The notes beneath the pieces are model-generated. The model did no database searches and had not been told where the DNA came from. It saw only the letters and a program-made list of their open reading frames with translations. From Pigmentiphaga humi (lineage in GTDB: Bacteria > Pseudomonadota > Gammaproteobacteria > Burkholderiales > Burkholderiaceae_B), in NCBI RefSeq assembly GCF_900606115.1, contig NZ_UWPJ01000008.1, positions 235,882-299,881 of the forward strand: DNA of 64,000 nucleotides, in the 5' to 3' direction. Both the position numbers and the translations under genes were made by a program. Shown here piece by piece: positions 16,134 through 25,708 of this stretch (positions are counted from its first letter, which is position 1; each line of letters begins with the position of its first letter).

Positions 16134-17206
16134 GATTTGCTCCCGTGCATGGCCTGGTCGGCCGGCGCCCGCAGCCCGGGCAGGACTACACGCCCTTCAT
16201 CCAGGATCTGGGTGTCATCGAGCCACAGGCTGCAGCCGCGCATCGGCAAATCCATATGGCAGGGCGTATCGTTGTCGCCCCCGAACTCGGAATTCGGTCC
16301 CGTGGAGAACAGCACGTTTCCATAGAAGGAAAGTGCATTCATGATGTACTCCTTGCTAAGATCCTTCGATGCCGCGAACTGATCCCACCTGGCGCGCTCA
16401 TTCAGGCCGAAACCTATGTGCGCAATGGCGAACCCCCTTGGATCATCGAAGCTTTCGATATAGCCGCGGATCAGCTCGGCGCCGCTCCCCTCTCCGCTGA
16501 TGCGCGTGATGTAGCCGTTCTCGATAGTGAAAGTCACCGGCGATTCGACGTACCGCTTGAACGCGCAGATGATGTCTCCCGGAGCCAGCACCACCTTGCC
16601 GTTGACTTGGCCATCGTTTCCCTGGGTGAAGACGAAACCCGACGGGAAGTGGTCCCACCTGCCCGGCTCGTCGGTATAGCCGTACTCGGCGATCACGGTG
16701 TGTTGCGAAAGCCCATAGCTGACGTCCGTCCCGTGCTTCGACGTAATACGCATGCGCTTCGACCTCAACATGAGATCGCGCGCCAGTTCGCACCGCCGGC
16801 GTAGATCGGTCGTCGGCGCCATCTGCTTGAGGATGTGCAGGGGCTCCGCGATGCGGAGAATCCGCGTCCCCGCCGCCTGGATGTCGAGTTGCTCGGCGGA
16901 GAACAGGAGTCCCATCAGATCGACGACCATATCGGCCTGCTTGCAGGTATCGATGGCCAATTCGTGCCCCACCAAGGGGTGGCGCCCCATCACCGCCGTG
17001 GCCACCGCATGCGCGCGCGGCACGCTCAGGTGCATCGCCTTTGCCCCAAGCCGGGTGACCGCCAGCATGAGCGCATTGACATGGCCGACCAATTCGCCGG
17101 GCGCATTCAGTATCACCACTGTTTCGCCCGGCTTGACCTTGCACAAGCGCATCTGCTCTTCGAATATGGCCAGAGCCTCGGCATCCACGCTCAAATCCGA
17201 CACCAT
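16130..17206 (-). CDS. nicX: NicX-like 2,5-dihydroxypyridine 5,6-dioxygenase
   Basis: A 358-residue protein similar to NicX, the Fe(II) extradiol-type dioxygenase that opens 2,5-dihydroxypyridine to N-formylmaleamate. The iron ligands of NicX (His265, His318, Asp320) correspond to His263 in AHIGFGL and His317/Asp319 in TPCHMDLP. Other shared segments are EYGYTDEPGRWDHFPSGFVFT and FYGNVLFSTGPN..GG. The ATG at 17206 is preceded by AGGAGGTGA. It is followed by the NicF-like gene with a 4-base overlap. Degradation of nicotinate or picolinate passes through this ring-opening step; the hydroxylating enzymes that would make 2,5-dihydroxypyridine are only represented by the truncated Mo subunit upstream. 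Confidence 0.88.
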   Translation of the reverse strand: MVSDLSVDAEALAIFEEQMRLCKVKPGETVVILNAPGELVGHVNALMLAVTRLGAKAMHLSVPRAHAVATAVMGRHPLVGHELAIDTCKQADMVVDLMGLLFSAEQLDIQAAGTRILRIAEPLHILKQMAPTTDLRRRCELARDLMLRSKRMRITSKHGTDVSYGLSQHTVIAEYGYTDEPGRWDHFPSGFVFTQGNDGQVNGKVVLAPGDIICAFKRYVESPVTFTIENGYITRISGEGSGAELIRGYIESFDDPRGFAIAHIGFGLNERARWDQFAASKDLSKEYIMNALSFYGNVLFSTGPNSEFGGDNDTPCHMDLPMRGCSLWLDDTQILDEGRVVLPGLRAPADQAMHGSKS

Positions 17207-17270
17207 TCACCTCCTGAAATCGTTGTGCCTGCCGCAGTCTTGGGACACGAAGACGCCTGAGCAGCAAGAA

Positions 17271-19430
17271 TCAATGCATGTGACGGGAAGATGCTTCCCG
17301 AATGAGGGCGGATACCTTGTCGGGCGACAGCGGCAGATCCCGGATGCATACACCCAAGGACCGCAGTGCGTCTTCGACAGCGTTCGCAACGGCCCCCGCC
17401 ACGGCGGCGATACCCCCCTCGCCAGCCCCTTTCACACCCAGCGGATTGTTCAATGCGGGCGACTGTTCCAGGCTGATGGCTTCCACACACGGAAAATCGG
17501 TGGCGGTCGGCAGGAGGTAATCGGCGAAACTTCCTGTCAGAAGTTGCCCGTTCTCGTCATAAACCAGATGATCCAGCAAGGTACCGCCCAAGCCCTGGAC
17601 CGCCGCCCCGATTGTCTGCCCATGCACCACCGACGGGTTGAGCACTCGGCCGACATCTTCTACCGTCAGGAATCGAAGCACCTCGACAACGGCGGTCTCG
17701 GGATCCACCGCCACGTGAGCGAGCTGAACGCCGAACGTGTAAGTCAGCTCATTACTGGAATAGATCGAATCCGCCTCGAGCGCCAGTTGCATCTCCGGAT
17801 CCGAGACCGCGGAAACGCCGAGGTCCAGCAGCGACGCAAGGATCTGCTTGCCACCTTCGTTCGCCTCGACAAGCGCACCCGCCTTCCACCTGAGAGACTC
17901 CGGATCGAGACCCTGCCGGCGAGAAATCAGACCGGCCACCTGATCGCGCAGCGTGCGGCTCGCAAGGACGATGGCGCTTCCCCCCATGACCGCCGACCGG
18001 CTGTGATAGGTTCCCCAACCCTTCTTTACGTAGGTGGTGGATCCGTGGAAGACGTCGATGGCATCCATCGGCACGCCAAGTTCGTCTGCCAGAATCTGGG
18101 CGTAAACCGTCTCGTGCCCTTGCCCCATGGACGACGTTCCCGTGTACAAATGCACTCGGCCATTCCCGGTCACGACCAGCCGGGCCGACTCGCTCGGGCC
18201 GCCGCCACTGGATTCGACAAAGCAGCCGATGCCCACGCCATGGAGCCGACCATCGACCTTCTTGCCGCGCACCGGCATCAGCGAGTCATATGCAAACTCG
18301 TCGAGAGACTGCTGCATGACGCGGGGATAGTCGCCGGTGTCATAGTGGGCAACAGGACCACCGGGAACCATGGCCCCGGCATTCCACGGCATCTGGTCTG
18401 GCCGGATGAGATTGCGCATTCTGAACGCCGCCGGATCGATACCCAGATCGCTGGCGGCCAGATCCACAATGCGCTCGCGGAAATAGCTGGACTCATAGCG
18501 CCCCGGCCCCCGGTACGACCCGAACGGGGTCTTGTTCGTCACCAAGGTCCGAAGCTCGAACTCGGCGTTCTCGATTTGATAGGGACCGCACATGAACTGC
18601 AGGCCCTTGCCTGGCGCAACGCCTCCATTGGGCCGGGCATATGCGCCAAGATCCACCATTACGTCACCGCGCAACGCAAGAATGAAGCCGTCCTTGTCGA
18701 CCGCGATCTCCAGGCTGCATTGCATCTCCCGGGAATGATTGGTCGCGACCAGATGTTCGGCGCGATCTTCGATCCACTTCACCGGACGGCCGCACCATCT
18801 CGCGGCGAACGGGACCAGGAAGTCTTCCGGGTAAAACTCCCCCCGGACGCCGAACCCGCCGCCGACATCGACTTCGATCATTTCGACGTCGGTTTCCGGC
18901 ATGTCGAGCATTCCGGCGAGAACCTCGCGATTTCTGAAGGTCAGCTTGGTGGCCCCCCAGACCCGCATCCGGCCGGACTGCTCTTCCCACTCCGCGACCA
19001 GCCCCCGGGTTTCCATCGGCGCCGCCGTGTGACGATGCACGTAGAAGGTCTCCCTGCGCGTGTAGGCCGCGCGAGCGAACGCAGCCTCGACGTCACCCTT
19101 CCGTACAACGTCCTGGCTGGCCACGTTCGTTCCGACGCCCGGATGGACCAAGCGCTCTCCCTTCAGAGCCGTGGCTGCGTCCACGACCGGATCCTGATAC
19201 TCGTAGTCGACCTCCACGAGACCGGCCGCATCCTCGGCCAGGTATCTCGACTCTGCGAGCACGATCGCAATTGGCTCGCCGACATAGACCGTGCGGTCCA
19301 GAGCAAGCGGTTGCTGCAAGAATCTCTCTTGACCCCGCAACCGCGTGAATTCCGACATGGGAATCGGCTTCAACCGGCCCCTGAGTTCTTCAGGACCGAG
19401 AACTGCGAAAACACCGATAGGACTCCGAGC
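17271..19430 (-). pseudogene. N-terminally truncated xanthine dehydrogenase-family molybdopterin-binding subunit
   Basis: About 715 residues match the large subunit of Mo hydroxylases: VYVGEPIAIVLAES, VDVGGGFGVRGEFYPEDF, GSYRGPGRYES, GTSSMGQGHET, and the C-terminal GVKGAGEGGI with the active-site glutamate. The family normally begins with 70-90 more residues (the start of the a/b-hammerhead domain). Here recognisable sequence starts at GVFAVLGPEELRGRLKP near 19420, and upstream the frame runs without a start codon into the xthA-derived repeat at 19489-19511. A TTG at 19373 is the first possible start. The small 2Fe-2S and FAD subunit genes that usually accompany it are absent. It heads the nicX-nicF-nicD cluster, so the promoter and first genes were probably lost in the same event. 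Confidence 0.82.
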
Positions 19431-19488
19431 AGCCGTGCGGCTGCCATGGAAGGACGAGAAGTGTTGGGATTGCCGCCGCGGATGGGTT

Positions 19489-19511
19489 TGGACTACGACT
19501 GGAAGCTGGCC
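19489..19511 (+). repeat. 23-bp direct repeat, right copy (xthA 3'-end fragment)
   Basis: This copy of the last coding bases of xthA (TGGACTACGACTGGAAG and six more) lies outside any gene, just upstream of the truncated Mo subunit. Identity to 4308-4330 is complete over 23 bases and ends sharply on both sides. It marks the right edge of the lower-GC block and coincides with the broken gene. Confidence 0.7.
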
Positions 19512-19637
19512 GGATGCGGCAGCGAGCGCCAGCCAGGGGTAGCGCCGGGCGGAGTTGTTCGAGGACGGCGGTACCGGGCTGGGGCTGTTCGAGGATGCGG
19601 CACCAGCGCCCCGATCCCGCCGCCGGTTCTCGTCGAG

Positions 19638-20270
19638 CTACCGGCGCCTTGCGCCGATGTTCTCTGTGAAGAAGTCGATAAAGGCCCGCACCCTGCCGGG
19701 GACCGAGGGGCGGCCGGCGAACACGGCCTGGATGATTTCGCTTTCGGATGATCGGTAGTCGTCGAGAACGGAAACCAGCGCACCGGACGCGAGCTGGTCC
19801 GCGACATGGAACCGGCCGACCTGAGCGATGCCGAACCCCGCGATCGCCAGCTGCACGAGAGCCTCGCCGTTATCCACGACGATCGAGCCGTGCGGGGAAA
19901 TCTCCAGCGGCGCATGGCCGTCGAGAAACAACCACGGCGCATTCCTGTCGGACGTGCGTAGCCGCAGGCACGAATGCGCTTCCAGCTCGCTCGGATGCTT
20001 CGGCGCGCCCGGCCGCTTGAGATAGGCCGGCGCGGCAACCAGGATGCGCCTGGCGCCGCTGTAACAGGACTGTCCCTCCCGAGTCAGCCGGAACACGCGC
20101 CCTTCGCGCACGATCAGCCTTGCGCCTACGCGCTCTTCGAAGCGCTTGAGCATCCGGGATGCCGTCGAAGGGACGAGTCCGAGCGCGCGTGCTCCGGCCG
20201 AGACGCCGCCTGCTTCAACAATGGAGACGAATACGAGCAGCTCACCGCTCCGGCCGCCAAGATCGTTCAT
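19638..20270 (-). CDS. LysR-family regulator with internal deletion
   Basis: A 210-residue protein whose frame is intact but short for LysR (about 300). Residues 1-65 are a good winged helix (FVSIVEAGGVSAGARALGLVPSTASRMLKRFEERVGARL). The text then jumps from the linker helix end GQSCYSGARRIL directly to VAAPAYLKR, which in the family lies about 85 residues later at the start of effector subdomain II. The missing part is effector subdomain I, and the joint falls at an ARRIL stretch that in relatives occurs near both edges, suggesting deletion between short repeats. It is divergent from the SDR gene at 20362. It could bind DNA but probably no longer senses a ligand. Confidence 0.75.
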   Translation of the reverse strand: MNDLGGRSGELLVFVSIVEAGGVSAGARALGLVPSTASRMLKRFEERVGARLIVREGRVFRLTREGQSCYSGARRILVAAPAYLKRPGAPKHPSELEAHSCLRLRTSDRNAPWLFLDGHAPLEISPHGSIVVDNGEALVQLAIAGFGIAQVGRFHVADQLASGALVSVLDDYRSSESEIIQAVFAGRPSVPGRVRAFIDFFTENIGARRR

Positions 20271-20361
20271 CGTTGCCTCCTGTGCAACATACCTTGCCGA
20301 AAAGGGGGCTGATTCCCCGCCAGATAGCCGCTATCGTTGCACGAAATGCAAGGAGTTTGAA

Positions 20362-21246
20362 ATGAACGTCTTTATTACTGGCGCGAGCGGTTTCATCGGC
20401 GGGGCAGTAGCCCAGAAATTCGTCACTGCGGGGCATCGGGTGCGCGGGCTCATCCGCAATGCCGACAAGGCCGATGCGCTACGCGCCTTCGGCATCGAGC
20501 CAGTGGTGGGAACATTGGCGGATCTGGCGTTGCTGACGACAGAAGCGCGCCGCGCGGATGCCGTGGTCAACGCGGCGAGCAGCGATAATCGGCCCGCCGT
20601 CGATGCGTTGATCGCCGCACTGGCCGGCAGCGGCAAGACCTTTATCCATACCAGCGGTTCGAGCATCGTCGCGGACGAGGCGCGGGGCGACCCTTCCGAT
20701 GCGGTCTACGACGAAGACACGCTACCCGCGCCGGAGCCGGACAAGGCAGCCCGGGTCGCACTGGATCGCGCCGTCCTCGATGCTCCGGGCGTGCGTTCGA
20801 TCGTGCTCTGCAATTCCCTCATCTATGGCGACGCGCTGGGGCCCGACGCCCGCAGCGTCCAGCTTCCCCGACTGATCGACCTGGCCCGGGAAAGCGGAAC
20901 GGCGCGCTACATCGGGCGCGGATCGAACCGCTGGTCAACGGTTCACATCGCCGATGTCGCCGAACTCTATCTTTTGGCGCTGCAGAAGGCGCCGGAAAAA
21001 CTGTTCGCCTTCGTCGAAAGCGGCGAGGCCAGTTTCGGGGATATGGCGCAGGCGATCGCGGATGCTCTCAAGTTGGGCGAGGCCAAGAGCTTGTCCAGCG
21101 AGGAGGCCGAGGCGAGATGGGGACGCGAAATGGCCGTCTTCGCACTCGGGTCCAATAGCCGGGTCAGAAGCAAGCGGACGCGGGAACTGGGTTGGTCGCC
21201 GCGCCATGGATCCGTGTTGGACTGGATACGCACGTCGCTTGTCTGA
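20362..21246 (+). CDS. NAD(P)-dependent epimerase/dehydratase-like protein (extended or atypical SDR)
   Basis: A 294-residue Rossmann protein. The glycine motif ITGASGFIGG starts at residue 5 and is followed by a charged strand end (GLIRNADKADAL), as in atypical SDRs that bind NADP. The usual YxxxK is not evident; NSLIYGDALG occupies that area, so catalysis may be altered. WSTVHIADVAELYLLAL is a family landmark of the extended SDRs. AAGGAG precedes the ATG at 20362 by 6 bases. It faces the deleted LysR gene, whose intact ancestor probably regulated it. The substrate is unknown. Confidence 0.82.
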   Translation: MNVFITGASGFIGGAVAQKFVTAGHRVRGLIRNADKADALRAFGIEPVVGTLADLALLTTEARRADAVVNAASSDNRPAVDALIAALAGSGKTFIHTSGSSIVADEARGDPSDAVYDEDTLPAPEPDKAARVALDRAVLDAPGVRSIVLCNSLIYGDALGPDARSVQLPRLIDLARESGTARYIGRGSNRWSTVHIADVAELYLLALQKAPEKLFAFVESGEASFGDMAQAIADALKLGEAKSLSSEEAEARWGREMAVFALGSNSRVRSKRTRELGWSPRHGSVLDWIRTSLV

Positions 21247-21285
21247 TCCGCTGGGCGCCGCGCCGCTGGCGGGCGGCGCGGGACT

Positions 21286-22017
21286 CTACCCTCCCGCCAC
21301 CACGCCGGCCACCGTGGCCGCCGCGCCCAGCGCGAACGCCACGAGCAGCCACCAGGCCGGCACCCGGGCGGTGGCTTCCGGCGGCGCAGTCCCGGTCAAC
21401 GGCGACGCGGGCGGACCAGCAACCGGAGCGGACGGGACGACAACCGGCGCCGTCCGCGTCTGGCTCGCCACCGGCGGAGCTTCAGGCGGCGCAGATGGTG
21501 CCGACGCCTCAGATGGTGCCGACGCCTCAGATGGTGCCGGCGCCTTGGACAGCGCGGGCGGAGCCGGCTTTTCCGCTTCCGGCGCGAACTGCTTGCGGAA
21601 GGCCTTGAAGAAATCGTCGGATATTTTCTTGGCCACGCTGTCGATCAGGCGCGCCCCCACCTGCGCCAGCTTGCCGCCCACCTGCGCCTGCGCCGCGTAG
21701 CTCAGCTCGGTGCCGCCGTCGGCATCCTTCAGTTCGACCGAGGCCGAACCCTTGCCGAAGCCCAGGGCACCGCCCTGGCCTTCGAACACCATCACGCAAG
21801 ACGCCGGCGGCACCGCTTCGGTCAGGCGCAGCGATCCGTTGAAACGCGGGCGCAAAGGCCCTACCGCCGCCGTGATGATGATCTTGAACGCGTCGGGGCC
21901 GTCCTGTTCGACCGACTCGCAGCCGGGCAGGCAGCGCTTGAGCGTATCGGGGTCGTTCAACGCCTTCCAGACGTCCGCGCGCGGCGCGGCGATGAGCTGA
22001 GTGCCAGTGATTTCCAT
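21286..22017 (-). CDS. CoxG-like SRPBCC protein with C-terminal membrane anchor
   Basis: A 243-residue protein. Residues 1-145 form the CoxG SRPBCC domain (PRADVWKALNDPDTLKRCLPGCESV, GKLAQVGARLIDSVAKKISDDFF). A low-complexity Pro/Ala/Ser linker follows, including a triplicated 18-bp DNA unit, and the last 22 residues are one hydrophobic segment (WWLLVAFALGAAATVAGVVAG). CoxG in CO oxidisers has the same layout and tethers the Mo enzyme to the membrane. It is the last gene of the operon coxM-coxS-coxL-crotonase-coxG, 13 bp after the crotonase gene. Confidence 0.88.
   Translation of the reverse strand: MEITGTQLIAAPRADVWKALNDPDTLKRCLPGCESVEQDGPDAFKIIITAAVGPLRPRFNGSLRLTEAVPPASCVMVFEGQGGALGFGKGSASVELKDADGGTELSYAAQAQVGGKLAQVGARLIDSVAKKISDDFFKAFRKQFAPEAEKPAPPALSKAPAPSEASAPSEASAPSAPPEAPPVASQTRTAPVVVPSAPVAGPPASPLTGTAPPEATARVPAWWLLVAFALGAAATVAGVVAGG
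21493..21546. repeat. Tandem 18-bp repeat within the CoxG linker
   Basis: Three adjacent copies of AGATGGTGCCGACGCCTC, the third with two changes. On the coding strand they encode the repeated unit Glu-Ala-Ser-Ala-Pro-Ser in the flexible linker between the SRPBCC domain and the membrane anchor. Slippage could change linker length without breaking the frame. Confidence 0.85.
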
Positions 22018-22030
22018 GACGGCCCCGAAC

Positions 22031-22762
22031 TCAGTGCTTGCGCTTCATGGCCGCGGCGGTATTGACCATGGAGTGCAGGGCGCGCGCGTAGTCGATCGCG
22101 CCCAGTTCGTCCATGCGCGGCGCGACGTGCAGATACTCCTTCAGGCCGAGGATGGCGGGACGCGGCCGGCTCAGCAGCAGTTCGCAGAAACGCTCCAGCT
22201 CGGCATCCAGCTTGTCCGCCGGCACCACGTGACTGACCAGTCCGTAGGCCATGGCGCGCTCGGCGTCGATGAAATCGGTCGAGTAGGCCATCCACAGGAT
22301 GGCATTGCGGTTGACGCGGTCGTACAAGGCCGACATGACCATGGTGGGCATGACGTTGTGCGCGATCTCGGGAATGTTGAAGGTCGCGGCGTCGCTGGCG
22401 AACGAGACGTCGCACAGCGCGGCGATGGCCGTGCCGAAGCCCATGGCCCGCCCTTCGATGGCGGCGATGACCGGCACCTGGGCATTGCGGATGGCCTTGT
22501 AGCTGTTGAAGATGGCGTCGTACTCGGGCCGCCGGGCATAGGCCTCGGGGTTGGGCGCGGGCGAGCCGGGATCGCGCGCCCGGCCGGTGCAGAAGTCGGG
22601 CCCGGTGCTGCGCAGCACGACGCAGTCCGAGGTCTTGTGCGCGTTCAGGATCGCGTCGGAGAACGCCTCCGCCATCGCATCGGTCACGCCGTTGTCCTGC
22701 GGACGGTTGAAGGTGATGCGCAGGACGCGCCCGTCTTGTTCGATAGACAGCTGTTCACTCAT
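22031..22762 (-). CDS. Enoyl-CoA hydratase/isomerase (crotonase) family protein
   Basis: A 243-residue crotonase-fold protein. It begins LSIEQDGRVLRITFNRPQDNG, shows the oxyanion-hole region IEGRAMGFGTAIAALCD and a later TFNIPEIAHNVMP with the second acidic residue of the family. At the position of the first catalytic glutamate of hydratases the sequence reads GFGTA, so ordinary enoyl-CoA hydration is doubtful. The start at 22762 has AGGAGG ten bases upstream. It is inserted between the Mo subunit and CoxG genes of a molybdenum hydroxylase operon, suggesting that the hydroxylated product is handled as a CoA thioester, or that the protein has another lyase or hydrolase role. Confidence 0.85.
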   Translation of the reverse strand: MSEQLSIEQDGRVLRITFNRPQDNGVTDAMAEAFSDAILNAHKTSDCVVLRSTGPDFCTGRARDPGSPAPNPEAYARRPEYDAIFNSYKAIRNAQVPVIAAIEGRAMGFGTAIAALCDVSFASDAATFNIPEIAHNVMPTMVMSALYDRVNRNAILWMAYSTDFIDAERAMAYGLVSHVVPADKLDAELERFCELLLSRPRPAILGLKEYLHVAPRMDELGAIDYARALHSMVNTAAAMKRKH

Positions 22763-22782
22763 GAATTGCCTCCTGGGGAAAA

Positions 22783-25213
22783 TTAGACCGGCTCCACTTC
22801 CTGCGTCCGGCTGAAAGACTGCGTGCGCGCCTCCTGCCTGGCCTTGCGCAGCGCGCTCCAGATCGCCTGCGGCGTCATCGGCAGTTCGTCGATGCTCGCG
22901 CCGGCCGGGGCGAGCGCATCGTTGATCGCGCTCGCGATCGCGGCCGGGCTGCCGAGATAGCCCGCCTCGCCCGATCCTTTCTGGCCGAACTCGGTCAGCG
23001 GAGACGGCGTGCAGTGGTCGACGATGGTTACCGATGGGACTTCCAGCGCGCTGGGCAGCAGGTAGTCCATGAAGGTGCCGGCCAGCAGCTGCCCTTCTTC
23101 CGAGAACGCGAACTTCTCCATCATCGAGGCGCCCAGCCCGTGCGCGATGCCGCCGTAGGTCATGCCGTGCACCACGTCGGGACTGATCATCACGCCGCAG
23201 TCGTGGCCGCACACGTAGCGGTGGAAAGCCGTCTTGCCCGTCTCGGGGTCGATGCTGACCAGCACCACGTGGGACTCGAAGGAATGGCAGGGGTACATCT
23301 GCACCCTGCCGTCTTCGGTAGGCAGCTTGCCGCCGGTCGGCACCTCCCAGACGAATTTTTCCTGCAGGCCGGGCTCCATGCCCTCGGGCAGCTTGTGGTA
23401 CATGCGATGCGCGATCTCGACCAGGCTGTCCCAGGACATGCTGCGCCCGGGTTCGGCCGCGACCGCGACGTTCCCGCCCTCGTAGGCCAGTTGGTCTTCG
23501 GCCACGCCGAGGTTGTGGGCCGCGATGCGCAACAGCTTGGCGCGCAGCTTCTTGGCCGCGCCCGCGGCCGCGCCGCCCAGCATGATGGCCATGCGGCTGC
23601 CGACCGGGCTGTTCGACGGCAGGGCGTTGAGCGAATCGGCGTGCAGCACGCGGATGCCGTCCGGTTCGCGGTGCAGGATCTCGCCCACCACGGTCGACAC
23701 CAGGGTCTCGTGCGCCTGGCCCGAGGTCGACGTGCCCATCAGCGCGGTGATCGATCCCGACAAGTCGATGCGCACCAGGCAGGAATCCATCCACGTCGTC
23801 GTGGGATTCTTGGCGTTGAACAAAGGCTCGAACGCCGAGTTGCCGCCCGAAGGCTCCAGGCAGGTCGATATACCGATGCCCGCCAGCAGCCCGCGCCGCC
23901 GCAGTTCCTCGCGCTGGCGCAGCAGATCGTCGAAGGGCGCGGCATCCATCGCCTTGCCGAGCACGGCGGCGTAGTCGCCGGAATCGTAGTGGGTGCCGCT
24001 GGGTATGAGATACGGGAACTCGTCCTTGCCGATCAGGTTGCGCAGGCGCAGTTCGACCCGGTCCATCTTCAGGAAGCGCGCCACCTTGTCGATGCCCGTC
24101 TCGATGGCGTAGTTGGTGGGCGCCTGGCCGAAGCCGCGCACGGCTTCCTGGGGCGTCTTGTTGGTCATGACCGACACCGCGTCGTACTGCACGCTCGCGA
24201 TGCGGTAAGGACCGACGATGGCGCCGACCGGCTTGCCCAGCTGCAGGGGCGAACGGCCCGAGTAGGCGCCGATGTCGTCCACCGCGCGCATGCGCATCGA
24301 CTTGATGATGCCCTCGGCATCGAAGGCCAGCGTGACGTCGAAGATGCGGTCCGGCCCCTGCATGTCGCCGCCGCGCATGTTCTCGAGGCGGTCTTCGATG
24401 AAGCGCACCGGGCGGCCGAGCTTCCTGGCCAGGTAGCCCACCAGCACGGTGTGCTTGATACCGCGCTTGACGCCGTAGCTGCCGCCCACGTCCACGTCGT
24501 AGTGCACGCGCACCGCGTTGCCGGGCAGCCTCAGCGCCTTGGCGAGCTGGTCGGGATACTTGGGCATCTGGATCGAGGCCCAGACGTCGAGGATGCCGGT
24601 GGCGTCGTTCCACCAGCAGCTGACTGCGAAGGTCTCGATCGGCACGGTCGAGCTGCGCGCCCAGCGCACGCGGTACGAGAGTTTGTGCGGCGCCTGCGCG
24701 AAATGGTCGTCGACCTCGCCCCAATCGAAGACGCGCCGGAAGATCACGTTCGAGCCGTGGCGGGGATGCACCTGCGGCGCGCTGTCCTCCATGGCGGCGA
24801 GCGGGTCCACCACGTGGGGCATGGGCTCGTAATCGACCGCTACCGCTTCGGCCGCATCCTCGGCCAGCGCGCGCGACTCGGCCACCACGGCGGCCACCCA
24901 TTCGCCGGAATAGCGCGCCACGCCGTCGGCCAGCGCATAGCGCTTGACCTCGGGAGCGTCCACGCCCGGTAGCATCGCATCGGTATTGGCGCACAGCTCC
25001 TCGCCGGTCAACACCGCATGCACGCCCGGCATCGCCAGGGCCTCCGATGCGTCGATGGCGCGGATCCTGGCATGCGCATGGGGGCTGGCGACGATGGCCA
25101 CGTGCAGCACGTCGGGCAGTTGGATGTCGGCCGCGTAGCGGCCCCGGCCCGACACGAAGCGGCGATGCTCGACCGCGCGCCGGTGCTTGCCGATATAGCG
25201 GAACTTGCCTGCT

Positions 25214-25221
<8 letters not shown>
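22783..25221 (-). CDS. Molybdenum hydroxylase large subunit (CoxL/xanthine dehydrogenase family)
   Basis: An 812-residue molybdopterin-cytosine-dinucleotide subunit of normal length. Domains in order: a/b hammerhead (residues about 15-140), then the two Mo-cofactor domains. Motifs seen are VDVGGSYGVKRG in place of the common GGGFG, QEAVRGFGQAPTN, GTSTSGQAHET and FGQKGSGEAGYLG with the catalytic glutamate. The AYRCSFR loop of CO dehydrogenase is not present, so CO is unlikely as the substrate. The start at 25221 overlaps the stop of the 2Fe-2S subunit gene by eight bases. With the FAD and FeS subunits it forms a complete hydroxylase; an aldehyde or N-heterocycle is the expected substrate. Confidence 0.92.
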
Positions 25222-25705
<484 letters not shown>

Positions 25706-25708
25706 GGA

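Noticed and set aside
19528..19542. A 15-bp inverted match to the 5' part of xthA (3595-3609), 16 bases beyond the 23-bp repeat
   Set aside because: It encodes a common Pro-Trp-Leu codon run and extends no further; next to the 23-bp fragment it is suggestive of a complex rearrangement, but too short to annotate.
16752..19751. A 999-codon open frame on the + strand
   Set aside because: It is antisense to the nicX-like and truncated Mo-subunit genes and shows no recognisable domain; the reverse-strand proteins are well supported.
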